Assembly (NCBI GenBank): GCA_020161365.1
Contig: JAIUNU010000001.1
Coordinates: 248,001-312,000, forward strand
Reading direction: 5' to 3'
Length of the DNA stretch: 64,000 nt
From: Pseudomonadota bacterium
GTDB taxonomy: Bacteria; Pseudomonadota; Alphaproteobacteria; Caulobacterales; Caulobacteraceae
In this document: in pieces, positions 11,309 to 20,800 of the stretch
How the letters are laid out: the number at the start of each line of letters is the position of its first letter
How positions within the stretch are numbered: position 1 is the first letter of the stretch
The notes under the pieces: model-generated
Database searches by the model: none
The model's input: only the letters and a program-made list of their open reading frames with translations
What the model was told of the DNA's origin: nothing
Made by a program: the position numbers and the translations under genes

Positions 11309-12232
11309 GTGAAGAGCGATGCCACCGACCTGCCGCGACGGCCCGCCCCAGTCCAAGTTCCAGGGGATCAGCGGGCGCTGGCTGGGACAACCGGCACGAC
11401 CTTGGAGCCGAACGGCGGTCTATTGGGGATGACCGGCGAGGAACGCCGGTGGCTGTTCCGGGCCTGGCTATTGGGCGTCTGCCTGATCAGCTGCATCTGC
11501 ATCGTCAACGTGCTGACGATCCAGCACGACTCGCCAGATCTGGGTCCGCTGCGTCCGATCATCTGGGAGGGCAGCAGCGCGCTGGTTTCGATGGTGATCT
11601 TCACCATCCCCGCGGCCATGGCGTTCTGGACCGTCCGGGCCCGTGCTCGCTGGTGGATCGCCCTTCCCGCGCACCTCTCGGCGCTGCTGGTCTACTCCGC
11701 GCTCCACGTCGCGGGATTCCTGGTGCTGCGCGAATGGGCCCACGCGGCGCTTCTGGGCGAGACCTACACCTACGGGCCGCTTTCAACCGAGTTTCCTTAC
11801 GAGTTCCGCAAGGACTTCCTGGCCTATCTTCTGGCCTCCGGCGCCTTCTGGCTGGCGCTGCAACGCAGCGGCCAGCAACCGCAACCGACGGAACCGGCCC
11901 GCCCCGCAACCTTCGACATTCAGGATGGCGCGCGACTGATCCGTGTTCCGATGGAGAACATCCTCGCCGTCCGATCTGCGGGCAACTATGTGGAGTTCAT
12001 CCTCACGGATGATCGACGCCCCCTGATGCGCTCCTCGCTGGCGGCGATACAGGAGGCGCTGGCGACGCACGGTTTTGTGCGCACTCACAAGTCCTGGCTC
12101 GTAAACGAAGCGCGCGTCGCGGGACTGCGGCCCGAGGGTTCAGGCGATTACACGATCGAGCTCGGCGCGCTGGAGGCGCCGCTGTCGCGGCGGTTCCCGG
12201 AGGCGCTGGCGGCGCTGCGCGCGCGAAACTAG
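11309..12232 (+). CDS. Membrane-anchored LytTR DNA-binding regulator
   Basis: One-component regulator of 307 residues. A short N-terminal tail is followed by about four transmembrane helices (roughly residues 48-70, 85-108, 115-140 and 165-180). The C-terminal LytTR domain follows (about 205-305) with LIRVPMENILAVRSAGNYVEFIL and a typical FVRTHKSWLVN recognition segment. I chose GTG 11309 because GAGGGGG lies eight bases upstream; ATG 11429 is the alternative and would remove 40 residues without touching the helices. There is no receiver domain, so the signal is probably sensed in the membrane. The divergent acyltransferase is the obvious target candidate. The stop codon overlaps that of the convergent GNAT gene. 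Confidence 0.85.
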   Translation: MKSDATDLPRRPAPVQVPGDQRALAGTTGTTLEPNGGLLGMTGEERRWLFRAWLLGVCLISCICIVNVLTIQHDSPDLGPLRPIIWEGSSALVSMVIFTIPAAMAFWTVRARARWWIALPAHLSALLVYSALHVAGFLVLREWAHAALLGETYTYGPLSTEFPYEFRKDFLAYLLASGAFWLALQRSGQQPQPTEPARPATFDIQDGARLIRVPMENILAVRSAGNYVEFILTDDRRPLMRSSLAAIQEALATHGFVRTHKSWLVNEARVAGLRPEGSGDYTIELGALEAPLSRRFPEALAALRARN

Positions 12233-12735
12233 TCGACCTCTCGCAGCAAGAGGCCCATCAGGATGTCGTCCTCAAAGCGGCCATCCGGAAGCCGCCCACG
12301 GGCGCGCTGGCGCCCCTCGTGAACAAAGCCCAAGCGCTCATAGAGACGCACCGCGCCGGGATTGCCCGCGCCCGCCGCCAGCTCGATGCGCACGATTTCT
12401 GGCTCGGCCGCTCGCGCCCAGGCGATCAGCGCCTCGAACAACAGGGAGCCAACGCCCCGCCCCTGATGATCCGGATGCACCGCGACGGTAAGGCCGCCCA
12501 GCACATGCGCGAACAAGGCCACTGTCTCCCGCTTCGCATGGATCTCGCCGCAGACCGCTCCGTCCACATCGACGGCGACCAGGCAGACATCGGCCGCGAT
12601 GGCGGCCTCGGCATAGGCCGGCGTGACCTCCTCGGGCGAGCGGGCCAAGGCGCCGGGCGTCACGGCCGCAGCGCGATGCACGGCCAAGATCGCGTCGCGA
12701 TCGGCGACCGTGGCGCGACGAACCGTAATGCTCAT
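12229..12735 (-). CDS. GNAT family N-acetyltransferase
   Basis: 168-residue acetyl-CoA-dependent acetyltransferase. The fold is clear from TVAVHPDHQGRGVGSLLFEAL (motif A, acetyl-CoA loop) and PGAVRLYERLGFVHEGR (motif B). Its substrate is unknown. It overlaps the astB stop by four bases, so it is the last gene of the arginine-degradation operon and may act on an amino acid or on an operon intermediate; that is inference. It converges on the LytTR gene with a shared CTAG double stop. Confidence 0.88.
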   Translation of the reverse strand: MSITVRRATVADRDAILAVHRAAAVTPGALARSPEEVTPAYAEAAIAADVCLVAVDVDGAVCGEIHAKRETVALFAHVLGGLTVAVHPDHQGRGVGSLLFEALIAWARAAEPEIVRIELAAGAGNPGAVRLYERLGFVHEGRQRARGRLPDGRFEDDILMGLLLREVD

Positions 12736-14072
12736 GCCGTCCTCTGGAAGGGGTAGAAGTCTCCGCCCAGTCCCAGGATCTGGGTCAGCTCGTCAAGCGC
12801 CTCGCGGCTCTCGGTCAAAAGCTTCGGATCGGCCAGATCAGCAGGCGCCAGGCGGTCGCGATATCGACGGCCCACCCAATCGGCCAGCGTGGTGTCAAGC
12901 GTCGGGCTGAAGCGCTGCGCCGTATTCGCCGCGGCCAGTTCGGCCTCCGTCAGCACGACCCGCAAACGCAGGCACGCCGGACCGCCGCCGTTGCGCATGC
13001 TCTGGCGGACGTCGACATACTCGACCCGGCCGATGGGCCCGTTCGAGGTCGCGAGTCCCTCAGCCACGGCGTAGGCGCGCGGGTTGTCCCGCGTCTCCGC
13101 CGGCGCCAGCAGCACCAGCCTATCCTCGCCCGGAACGACCAGCAGCTGCGAGTTGAAGAGATAGCTGGCGACGAGATCGGCCATCGGCAAGTCGGCTTCC
13201 AACACCTCGACAAAGGCCGGCTCGAATAGCCCAGCCGCCGCCGCCCTGACATCGCGCTCCATTGCAGGCCGATCTTCGAACGCCCGCTCGTGGAAGAAGA
13301 GGCACTCGCGCGTTCCTACGCAGACCACGTCGTTGTGGAAGGCGCCGCCCTCGATTGCCGCCTTCCCCTGCTGAGGGAACACCGCCCGCGCCGCGCCGTG
13401 CCGACGCTGGATCGCTTCGAACGCCTCCTTGGTCTGGCGGGCGGGGAAGCGGCCATCCCAATGACCCCACGCCTCGCGGCCCCAGACGAACAGGTTGACG
13501 CCAGCGGCGCCATGCTCAGCGCAGAGCCGGACATGATTGGCGGCGCCCTCGTCGGCGAAGTGGGGCTGAGCCGGCAACGGATCGTGGACGGCGAACCGCG
13601 TCTCGTCCGGAAAGAGTCGTCGGAGCGATCGCGCCGTCTGGAGACCTTCCAGACTGCGATGCAAATTGGTCAGCAGGTTGGCGGGCGTGAAGTGGACCCG
13701 CCCATCGGCCGTGTCAGCGCTGGGCGTGACCGTCGCGGCGTTCGCGGCCCACATCGGCGAGGCCGAGCAAGCCGCCGCCGCCAGGGCCGGCGCGTCCTTC
13801 CAGGCGGATGCGAGAACATTCTCCTCCGAGCCCGAAAAACCAAGCTGCTTCAAGAGGCTTACGGCAGGTCTCTCATGCGGCGGCAGCACAAACTGCGGCA
13901 GGCCCAGGTCGGCCAGTCGCCGCATCTTCGAGAGCCCCTCCAGCGCTGCGCCGCGTGGATTGGACACCTCGCCGGCGTTGCGGGTGCTGGCGAGGTTGCC
14001 GGGCGAAAGACCGACATAGGAGTGGGTAGGCCCGACAAGGCCGTCACAGTTGGCTTCGAAGGCTAAGGTCAT
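12732..14072 (-). CDS. astB: N-succinylarginine dihydrolase
   Basis: Second step of the AST pathway: N2-succinylarginine to succinylornithine, two ammonia and CO2. Length (446) is normal for this guanidine-modifying-fold enzyme. Key stretches are EANCDGLVGPTHSYVGLS near the start, AFHNDVVCVG with the catalytic His, and MRNGGGPACLRLRV with the catalytic Cys. The usual THNY is THSY here. It overlaps astD upstream (ATGA) and the GNAT gene downstream (ATGA). Confidence 0.95.
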   Translation of the reverse strand: MTLAFEANCDGLVGPTHSYVGLSPGNLASTRNAGEVSNPRGAALEGLSKMRRLADLGLPQFVLPPHERPAVSLLKQLGFSGSEENVLASAWKDAPALAAAACSASPMWAANAATVTPSADTADGRVHFTPANLLTNLHRSLEGLQTARSLRRLFPDETRFAVHDPLPAQPHFADEGAANHVRLCAEHGAAGVNLFVWGREAWGHWDGRFPARQTKEAFEAIQRRHGAARAVFPQQGKAAIEGGAFHNDVVCVGTRECLFFHERAFEDRPAMERDVRAAAAGLFEPAFVEVLEADLPMADLVASYLFNSQLLVVPGEDRLVLLAPAETRDNPRAYAVAEGLATSNGPIGRVEYVDVRQSMRNGGGPACLRLRVVLTEAELAAANTAQRFSPTLDTTLADWVGRRYRDRLAPADLADPKLLTESREALDELTQILGLGGDFYPFQRTA

Positions 14073-15526
14073 GCCTTCAAACCTCTGATATCCTTGAATG
14101 TATCAGCCACTTCCGAAGACTCGAAACTGGCCACGGGATAGGCGCAGTAGTCGGCTGCGTAATAGGCGCTGGGCCTGTGGTTGCCGGAGGCGCCCAGCCC
14201 GCCGAATGGCATCGAGCCGGCCGCTCCAGTCGTCGGCCGGTTCCAGTTGACCACCCCGGCGCGAATTCGATTGAGGAACTTGTCCCAAAGTTTTGAATTA
14301 TTGGAGATAAGCCCAGCCGAAAGGCCATAGCGCGTCGCGTTTGCCGCGGTCATCGCCTCGTCGAAACTGGCGACCCGGCGAACCTGCAACAGCGGCGCGA
14401 ACAGCTCCTCGTCAGGCGTCTCGACGCCGGTGACGTCGACCATGCCCGGCGTGAGAAAGGCCGCACTGAGCCCGGCCACGCCCTTCAGCGACAGGATCGT
14501 ATCGCCGGGCATGGCCGCAGCGACATCCCGCGCGGCATGGGCGGCGCGAGCGGAGATCAGCGGCCCCATGAACGGCTCGCTGGGGCTGTTCCAGGCGCCG
14601 ATCGTCAGGCGCTCGACCAGAGCCGCCGTCGCCTCGATAACCGCCTGGCCCGAGGCGTCGTCAGGCACGATCAGCCGGCGTGCGCACGAGCACCGCTGAC
14701 CGGTTGTGATGAAGGCCGACTGCACGACCAGAGCCGCAACAGATTCCGGCGCATCGTCAGCGTTCCAGACCACCAGCGGATTGTTGCCGCCCAACTCCAG
14801 CGCCAGAATGACGTCCGGCCGGTCGGCGAAGTAGCGGCGGAAATAGGTCCCGGCCGCAGCCGAGCCCGTGAACAGCAGCCCGTCGATCTCGTGGGCGATC
14901 AGCGCCTGACCGGTCTCGCGCCCACCCTGGACCAGATTGACGACACCATCCGGCACGCCGGCGGCCTCAAGGGCCTCGACCAGCAAACGGCCCGCCAGGG
15001 GCGTCTCTTCCGAGGGCTTGAACACGACCGTATCGCCGGCCAGCAAGGCGGGCACGATGTGGCCGTTGGGCAGGTGACCCGGAAAGTTGAACGGGCCGAG
15101 CACGGCCATCACGCCGTGCGCCCGATGCCGCAGCACCGCGCGACCGAACGGCATCGCGTTCTCCGTGACGCCGGTGCGCTCGTCATAGGCGCGGATCGAC
15201 AGGTCGACCTTGCCGGCCATCGAGGCGAGCTCGGCCTTGGTCTCCCAAAGCGCCTTGCCCGTCTCCCGGCTCAACGCCTCGGCATAGGCCGCCGTGCGCT
15301 CGACTAGGATATCCTTGTAGCGGCGCAGGATGGCGATGCGCTCCTCGCGCGGACGGTCAGCCCAGGCCGGGAAGGCTCTACGCGCTGCGGCCACCGCGTC
15401 GTTGACGTCGTCGCCGGTCGCCGTCGCGCCGCTCCAGACCGTCTCGCCCGTCGCCGGGTCCGTAGACACCAGGGCCGCGCCCTGGCCCGAACGCCATTTC
15501 CCGTCGATAAACAGCTCGCCGCTCAT
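14069..15526 (-). CDS. astD: Succinylglutamate semialdehyde dehydrogenase
   Basis: NAD-dependent aldehyde dehydrogenase, fourth step of the AST pathway, giving N-succinylglutamate. The 485 residues show FTGSAAAGTYF (coenzyme site), LELGGNNPLV with the general-base Glu, and TTGQRCSCARRL with the nucleophilic Cys. It overlaps the astA stop by four bases. AST enzymes typically lie together, which supports this assignment over a generic aldehyde dehydrogenase. Confidence 0.95.
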   Translation of the reverse strand: MSGELFIDGKWRSGQGAALVSTDPATGETVWSGATATGDDVNDAVAAARRAFPAWADRPREERIAILRRYKDILVERTAAYAEALSRETGKALWETKAELASMAGKVDLSIRAYDERTGVTENAMPFGRAVLRHRAHGVMAVLGPFNFPGHLPNGHIVPALLAGDTVVFKPSEETPLAGRLLVEALEAAGVPDGVVNLVQGGRETGQALIAHEIDGLLFTGSAAAGTYFRRYFADRPDVILALELGGNNPLVVWNADDAPESVAALVVQSAFITTGQRCSCARRLIVPDDASGQAVIEATAALVERLTIGAWNSPSEPFMGPLISARAAHAARDVAAAMPGDTILSLKGVAGLSAAFLTPGMVDVTGVETPDEELFAPLLQVRRVASFDEAMTAANATRYGLSAGLISNNSKLWDKFLNRIRAGVVNWNRPTTGAAGSMPFGGLGASGNHRPSAYYAADYCAYPVASFESSEVADTFKDIRGLKA

Positions 15527-16527
15527 GCCTTCACCCGCACAACTTCACCTTCGCCAACACCCAGGGCGTCCATCGCGTCCCGCCCGAGGATCGCCGTATC
15601 GCCGTCGATCAGCGCCGGCGCGCGCACGGCGCGGAATCGGGCGACCTCCCCCGTGGAGATGAGCGCCTCTTCGCCAAAGGCGTCCTCGCCCGCCTTCACC
15701 CGGAGACGCCGGGAGTCGCGCACGGTGCGGATGTCGTCACGCGGACAAGCCACGGTCGGCCCGGCGTCGAACAGATCCACAAGTCCCTGGTAACGGAAGC
15801 CTTCGCGCTCCAGCATCGCGCGAGCCGCTTCGCCGTCACGATGGACGCGACCGATCACCTCACGCGCCTCTTCGGGGAGCAGCTCGGTGTAGATGGGGTG
15901 ACGCGGCGCGAGGTCGAGGATGAACTGACCATCGGTCGAGGCGCTCATCAGGTCGGCCTGATCGAAGTCCAGACGGAAGAACTTGTGCGAGACGTGCTCC
16001 CAGAAGGGGCAACGGCCGTCCTCATCAAACCAGCCGCGCAGCTCGGCCAGCACCATCTCGGCGAAGCGCTGCGGCTCGATGCCGATCAGCATGTAGCGCG
16101 ACTGCGCCAGCAGCCGACCAGCGCCCCCTTTGCGCTTCTCGGGGCGGAGAAACAGCGAACCGACCTCGGACCAGCCCGCGCACTCGTTCACCAGAACCAG
16201 CGCCTTGTGATCGAAGCGCATCTCCAACGTCGGCGAGGACTGGGCCAGCGTCACGACACGGAAGGAGAAGAACGGCCGCTTGAGGCCCACGCCGGCCTTC
16301 ACGCCCGCGACCCCCTCGATGCTCCCGGCCTCGAGGTCTTCCAGCATAAGGGTGTACCAAGCCTCGGGCGGGGCGACACCCGCCGCGAAGCTGGCTTCCG
16401 ACAGAGCCAGGCGCGCGCGCAAGGTCGGCTCATCCTCGGGCAGGCTGGTGAACCCGCGCCCGGAGAGGACGGCCAATTCCATCAGGGCTTCGAAGTCGGC
16501 GGACCCCGCAGGGCGGACAACTAGCAT
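15523..16527 (-). CDS. astA: Arginine N-succinyltransferase
   Basis: First step of the AST pathway, succinyl-CoA plus arginine. The 334-residue protein has the family start MLVVRPAGSADFEALMELA, then GFTSLPEDEPTLRARL and GSLFLRPEKRKGGAGRLLAQ, the last forming the CoA-binding GNAT-like motif. Its ATG directly follows the TGA of the M20 hydrolase gene (no gap), and its end overlaps astD, so translation is probably coupled. Only one subunit gene is present. Confidence 0.95.
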   Translation of the reverse strand: MLVVRPAGSADFEALMELAVLSGRGFTSLPEDEPTLRARLALSEASFAAGVAPPEAWYTLMLEDLEAGSIEGVAGVKAGVGLKRPFFSFRVVTLAQSSPTLEMRFDHKALVLVNECAGWSEVGSLFLRPEKRKGGAGRLLAQSRYMLIGIEPQRFAEMVLAELRGWFDEDGRCPFWEHVSHKFFRLDFDQADLMSASTDGQFILDLAPRHPIYTELLPEEAREVIGRVHRDGEAARAMLEREGFRYQGLVDLFDAGPTVACPRDDIRTVRDSRRLRVKAGEDAFGEEALISTGEVARFRAVRAPALIDGDTAILGRDAMDALGVGEGEVVRVKA

Positions 16528-17772
16528 TCACGCATTCTCCATGGCCGCGCGGATCGCCCTGGCGTCGATCTCGCCGCTGGCCAACTTCATCAGGATCGCC
16601 GCCGAGAGCTGGGCGCGCTCGACGAAGCTCTCAGGCCAAGCGTGCTCGGCCTCGCTGTGGATATCGCCGCCGCGCACCCCCAGGGTGTCGACGTTAGGCA
16701 GGCCGGAGGCGAACAGGTTGTTGCCTTCGCAGACCCCGCCCGAGGGCTTCCAGGTGATCTCTTGTCCCAGCAGCGCCCCCGCCGCCTTCACGGCGCCGAA
16801 CAACGTCTGCTGCGCAGCATTGAAGGGCTTGGCGCCTCGAGTGATCAGGCCGTGCAAATGGGCGTGCAACTCGGGATCGACTTCGCTGACGATCCGAGCG
16901 ACCTGGGCCTGGAACCAGGCGGCCACTTCGGCCTCGGGAAAGCGCACATTGAACCGTACCACGGCGACATCAGGCACCATGTTCAGCGGCGCGCCGCCGT
17001 CGATCCGCGCCACATTCACCGTAAGACCGTCCCGCAAGCCGTTCAAAGCATGAAGCTTCTCGGCGACGCGGGCGGCGCCGATCACGGCGTTGCGGCCCGC
17101 CGCGAAATCGCGCCCGGCATGCGCCGCGCGTCCGTGGATGACGATGTGAAAATTGCCCGAGCCTTTGCGCGCAGCGGCCAAGGCCCCGTCCGCCAAGGCC
17201 GGCTCGTAGGTAAGGCCTACATGCCCGAGCTGCGCGAACTCTGAAAGGACGGGCCCCGACGCGATCGAGCCGATCTCCTCGTCTGGAGAAAGCAACACGC
17301 GGTAGCCGACATTGACGGCCAGCGGATGCGCCTCGAAGGCCTCCAGCGCCGCCAGCATCACCGAGATCCCGCCCTTCATATCGGCGATGCCCGGCCCATG
17401 CAGAGCCCCGTCCGGCCGGGTACGCACCACCTGGAACGGGCTCGCCTCCGGATACACCGTGTCGTAGTGGCCCGTCAGGATGACCTGAACCGGCGCCTCG
17501 GGTCGCACGATCACCGCCACGGACGGCGGATGGGTGAACTCAACCTCACGGCCGTTGGCGTCGACCTCGCGGGAAGCGGCCAACGGAATCTCGACCGGTG
17601 CGGCCGGCAGGTTTGCAGCCTCGTCGAGTAGGATCCGCCTCTGACGCTCAAGTCCTTCGAGGTTGCGACTGCCGGAGTTCACCGCGCACCAGTCGACCGC
17701 GCGATCGACGATGCGACCGCCGTCTCGCGCGATGGCTTCCAGAACGTCGCGATCGTCAGATGTGAGTTGCAT
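16528..17772 (-). CDS. M20 family metallohydrolase heading the ast operon
   Basis: Zinc-dependent amidohydrolase (ArgE/DapE/carboxypeptidase G2 fold), 414 residues. Metal and catalytic residues are visible in VILTGHYDTVYP (HxD), GIADMKGG (bridging Asp), SPDEEIGS (general-base Glu) and GGDIHSEAEHAW (last His). A dimerisation domain lies between, around HAGRDFAAGRN. I chose the ATG at 17772 (MQLTSDDRD); the longer frame to 18033 runs into the tamB end. As first gene of an operon with astA, astD and astB but no astE, it is a candidate for the succinylglutamate desuccinylase step. That is inference; related members cleave other N-acyl amino acids. Confidence 0.88.
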   Translation of the reverse strand: MQLTSDDRDVLEAIARDGGRIVDRAVDWCAVNSGSRNLEGLERQRRILLDEAANLPAAPVEIPLAASREVDANGREVEFTHPPSVAVIVRPEAPVQVILTGHYDTVYPEASPFQVVRTRPDGALHGPGIADMKGGISVMLAALEAFEAHPLAVNVGYRVLLSPDEEIGSIASGPVLSEFAQLGHVGLTYEPALADGALAAARKGSGNFHIVIHGRAAHAGRDFAAGRNAVIGAARVAEKLHALNGLRDGLTVNVARIDGGAPLNMVPDVAVVRFNVRFPEAEVAAWFQAQVARIVSEVDPELHAHLHGLITRGAKPFNAAQQTLFGAVKAAGALLGQEITWKPSGGVCEGNNLFASGLPNVDTLGVRGGDIHSEAEHAWPESFVERAQLSAAILMKLASGEIDARAIRAAMENA

Positions 17773-17828
17773 GAAAGGCCCCGTTCCTCCCTCAGTCAAG
17801 ATAACCAAGGGCCGCGGGCAAATCGTCC

Positions 17829-17846
17829 TTACCTCAGACAAGGTAA
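17829..17846. promoter_or_regulatory. Inverted repeat upstream of the ast operon
   Basis: TTACCT-CAGACA-AGGTAA, a perfect 6-bp inverted repeat with a 6-base spacer, lies 57 bases upstream of the first ast gene in the 103-base gap after tamB. The place fits an operator. No regulator is known from this window. Confidence 0.4.
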
Positions 17847-17875
17847 CCGGGCGCCCGCGCAACAGCCTTGCGTGC

Positions 17876-20800
17876 TTAATAGTCCTTTCGCCAGCGAACG
17901 GAAAGCTTCGCGTCGTTCTGACCGCCAATGCGGGAGACCAGAGACAACGTCCGGCGAATCCGCCACTCGACCTGCGCCGCCGGACCTTCGCGGCCCCCGC
18001 CGATGATTTCAACATACACATCGTCGGTGACATACTTGCCGCCGGCCACGGTCATGCCGGTGGCGCTCTCGGCGAAAGCAAGCCGGTCCAACCGCGCGAA
18101 ACTGCGCAGGTTGCCGATGACGTCGAAGCCGCCGCCGCCCGCGAGCGCGGCCAGGGCCGAGGCCAGCTGAGCGGCTTCGATGGGCGACAACTGTGCGGCC
18201 GAGGCGCCGAACAGCACTTGGCTGAGCACTTCGTCGCTGGGCAGCTCCGGCTTGGACGTCAGCGTGATCTCGGGCTTGGCCGCCGTGCCCAGGATTCGGA
18301 CCACCGCGGTTAGGGCCGCGTCTTGGCGGGTCGCCGAGAGATTGAGCCGGATTTGATCGAGCTGGGTCGAAAGATAGACCACGCCGTCATCATCGAACTC
18401 GAACCGCTTGCCGGCGAAGTCGTACTCGCCCCGCACCATCCTGGCGACGCCGCTGAGTTGCGGGGCCAGCGATGTGCCGCCGACGTGCGCGTCCAGCGAT
18501 AGCTCCACATCGAGCCCGCGGCCTCGCACGAAGATGCGTCGCGGCGCCTTGAGGTCCAGATCGAGGATCATCCCGCCGGTCGTGGGACGGCGCTGAAGGC
18601 CTTGATCCAGATCCGCCGGGCGGTTGCGCTCGACGACGTCCATCGCCACCACGCCCGCGGGTGTCTTGGTCTGGGCCGAGACGTCGGCGCGATCCAGCGT
18701 GACAGCGCCCGTCAGCTTGATCTTCCCATCCGCCGAGCGGTTGACGCTGGCCTGTCCCGTCGCGACCGCCGAGGCCAGATCATTGTCGATCAGCCGGAAG
18801 TTCTTCATGTCGAGCTTGAAATTGCCCTCGCCGCCGCGCGAAAGGCTGATCCGTCCCGCGCCCGAGATCGAACCGCCCTGCCCGTCCTCGCCAATCGCCT
18901 GGCTGACATCGATGGCGTTGTCGGCCAAGGCCGAGCGCAAGGTCACATTCCGCAACCGCAGTCCCGACTGCCCGTCGTCGAAACCGCCGCGATCCAGCGT
19001 GGCCTGACCGATCAGGCGCGGGTCGCCCAACGTGCCGCCCAAGCTTGCCTGCAGGTTGATGCGGCCCGATAACGAGCGCTCCGGCCCCAGCAACAAGTCC
19101 CAAAGCGGCTTGATTTCACCTTGCGCCGAGAAGCGCCCTTGAACGCCTCGCCGCTTGTTGACGGCCAGACGAAGCGGCACGGCCGAGGCCTCGACGGGTA
19201 GTACAAGATTAGCCTCGGCTTTCAGGCCCTGACGGTTGTCGCCATCGGCGATGATGGTCAGCTGGCTATCGGTCAATGTCCCCTGGATCTTGGCGTCCAG
19301 CGATTGCTCGATCTTGGCCCCGCGCTCACGCGCGTGGGAGAGCCGCATCGAAAAGTCTCCGCCCAGCGTCTCGCCCTGGCCGTGCAGGTTGAAGGCGCCG
19401 TCGATGTCACCGTCCAGATCCGGATCGAACGCGGTCAAGGTCACGCCGGTCAGTTCGGCCTTCAGCATCGTGGCGGCCCCGCCGAGGTCGGCGTCGATGT
19501 CCGCCCGCCCCTTGTCGACGGCCAGACGAAGGCGCGCCCGGATCGGCCCCTCGCCAAAGCGCACACGTGCGGCCTCCAGCGTTTTGAGTTCGGTTCGCCC
19601 AACGCGGCCTGACGCATTGAGGGTGAGATCGTAGGCCTTCCCGGCTTGCGCCAAGTCCCCGGCGCCGCTGAGGCGCCAAGCCCCGCCGGGCGCCTCGCCA
19701 CGCGCGTCGATGGACAGCGGCAGCCGCGAGAGCGGGCCATCGGCCTTGATCCGCGCGGAGCGGACCTTCCACGATCCGCTGGTGACATTCTCGGCGACGA
19801 GATCCAGGGTTGCGCTCGGCGAACCGCCCCCCGGTGTGTCGACGAGCCGCGCCGCCCCCTGCACCGAACCTTGGGGCAGGAAGGCCCCCGGGCCGATCGC
19901 CAACCGCAAATCAGCGGTGGCAGGACGCCCGTCGCGTAGCGACACCGCGCCCTGCGCCTTAGCGCCGCCGGCGTCGACATCGACCTGGCTCAGTTCGACG
20001 CCCCCGGGCGAGAAGCGGAAGGACGCGCGTCCACGCGCGGGACCGTAGGCGCTGTCGCCTTGCAGCGCGACCATCCCGTCCGTGCCGTTCGCGGCACGCG
20101 CAAACGTCAAGGAAAGCCGCGCTTTGCTAAGGGGCAATCGCGGAAGGTCGATCGTATCGAAAGCAGCATTCAGGTCGGCCTTGGGCGCGGAGAGCGTTCC
20201 GCCAACACGCCCGTCCCCCGTCGCCTTGCCCGCGATCTCAACGGGCCCGGCCCGGAAGGGTCCGGTCGCCGTCCAGTCGAGGCCGAAGTCCAGGGATAGC
20301 CCTTCGCCGAGCCGCCCCGAGGTCTTCAACGCCGCGTTGGCGCCGTCCAGCTTGGCCTCGGCCACGGTCAGCACGCCGGCGTTCCAACTGGCCTTGCCCG
20401 AAAGGCGCGGCGTCACGCCCAGCAGGCGATCGATCTCAGCGTAGCCCGTTCCGAAGTTCGCGGCCTTACCGTCGACAGTGAAGCTCCAGGGTCGTCCCAC
20501 GAAGCTGGAAGCCGACCACCGCGCGGTCACGGACCCTTTGGCGCCCGGCCTCACAGGCGCCAGGCTGGCGACCTTCATCTCTCCGTCGAACGATAGGCCG
20601 CCCAACAGGCTTCGACCGCCCTTCCCCGTCACGACCAGGTTCGGCGCGTCGATCCGCGCGGCCGTGATCAGGAAGCGCCCGCCCTTGACCCGCTCGGCCT
20701 CGAACGTCGCCTTGGGACTGGAGCCGAGCACCGCCAGCAAGCCGGTCCCGCCCCCGCCGGACGTCGTCGCCTGAGCCTTGATCTCAAGGTCGCCCTTGGC

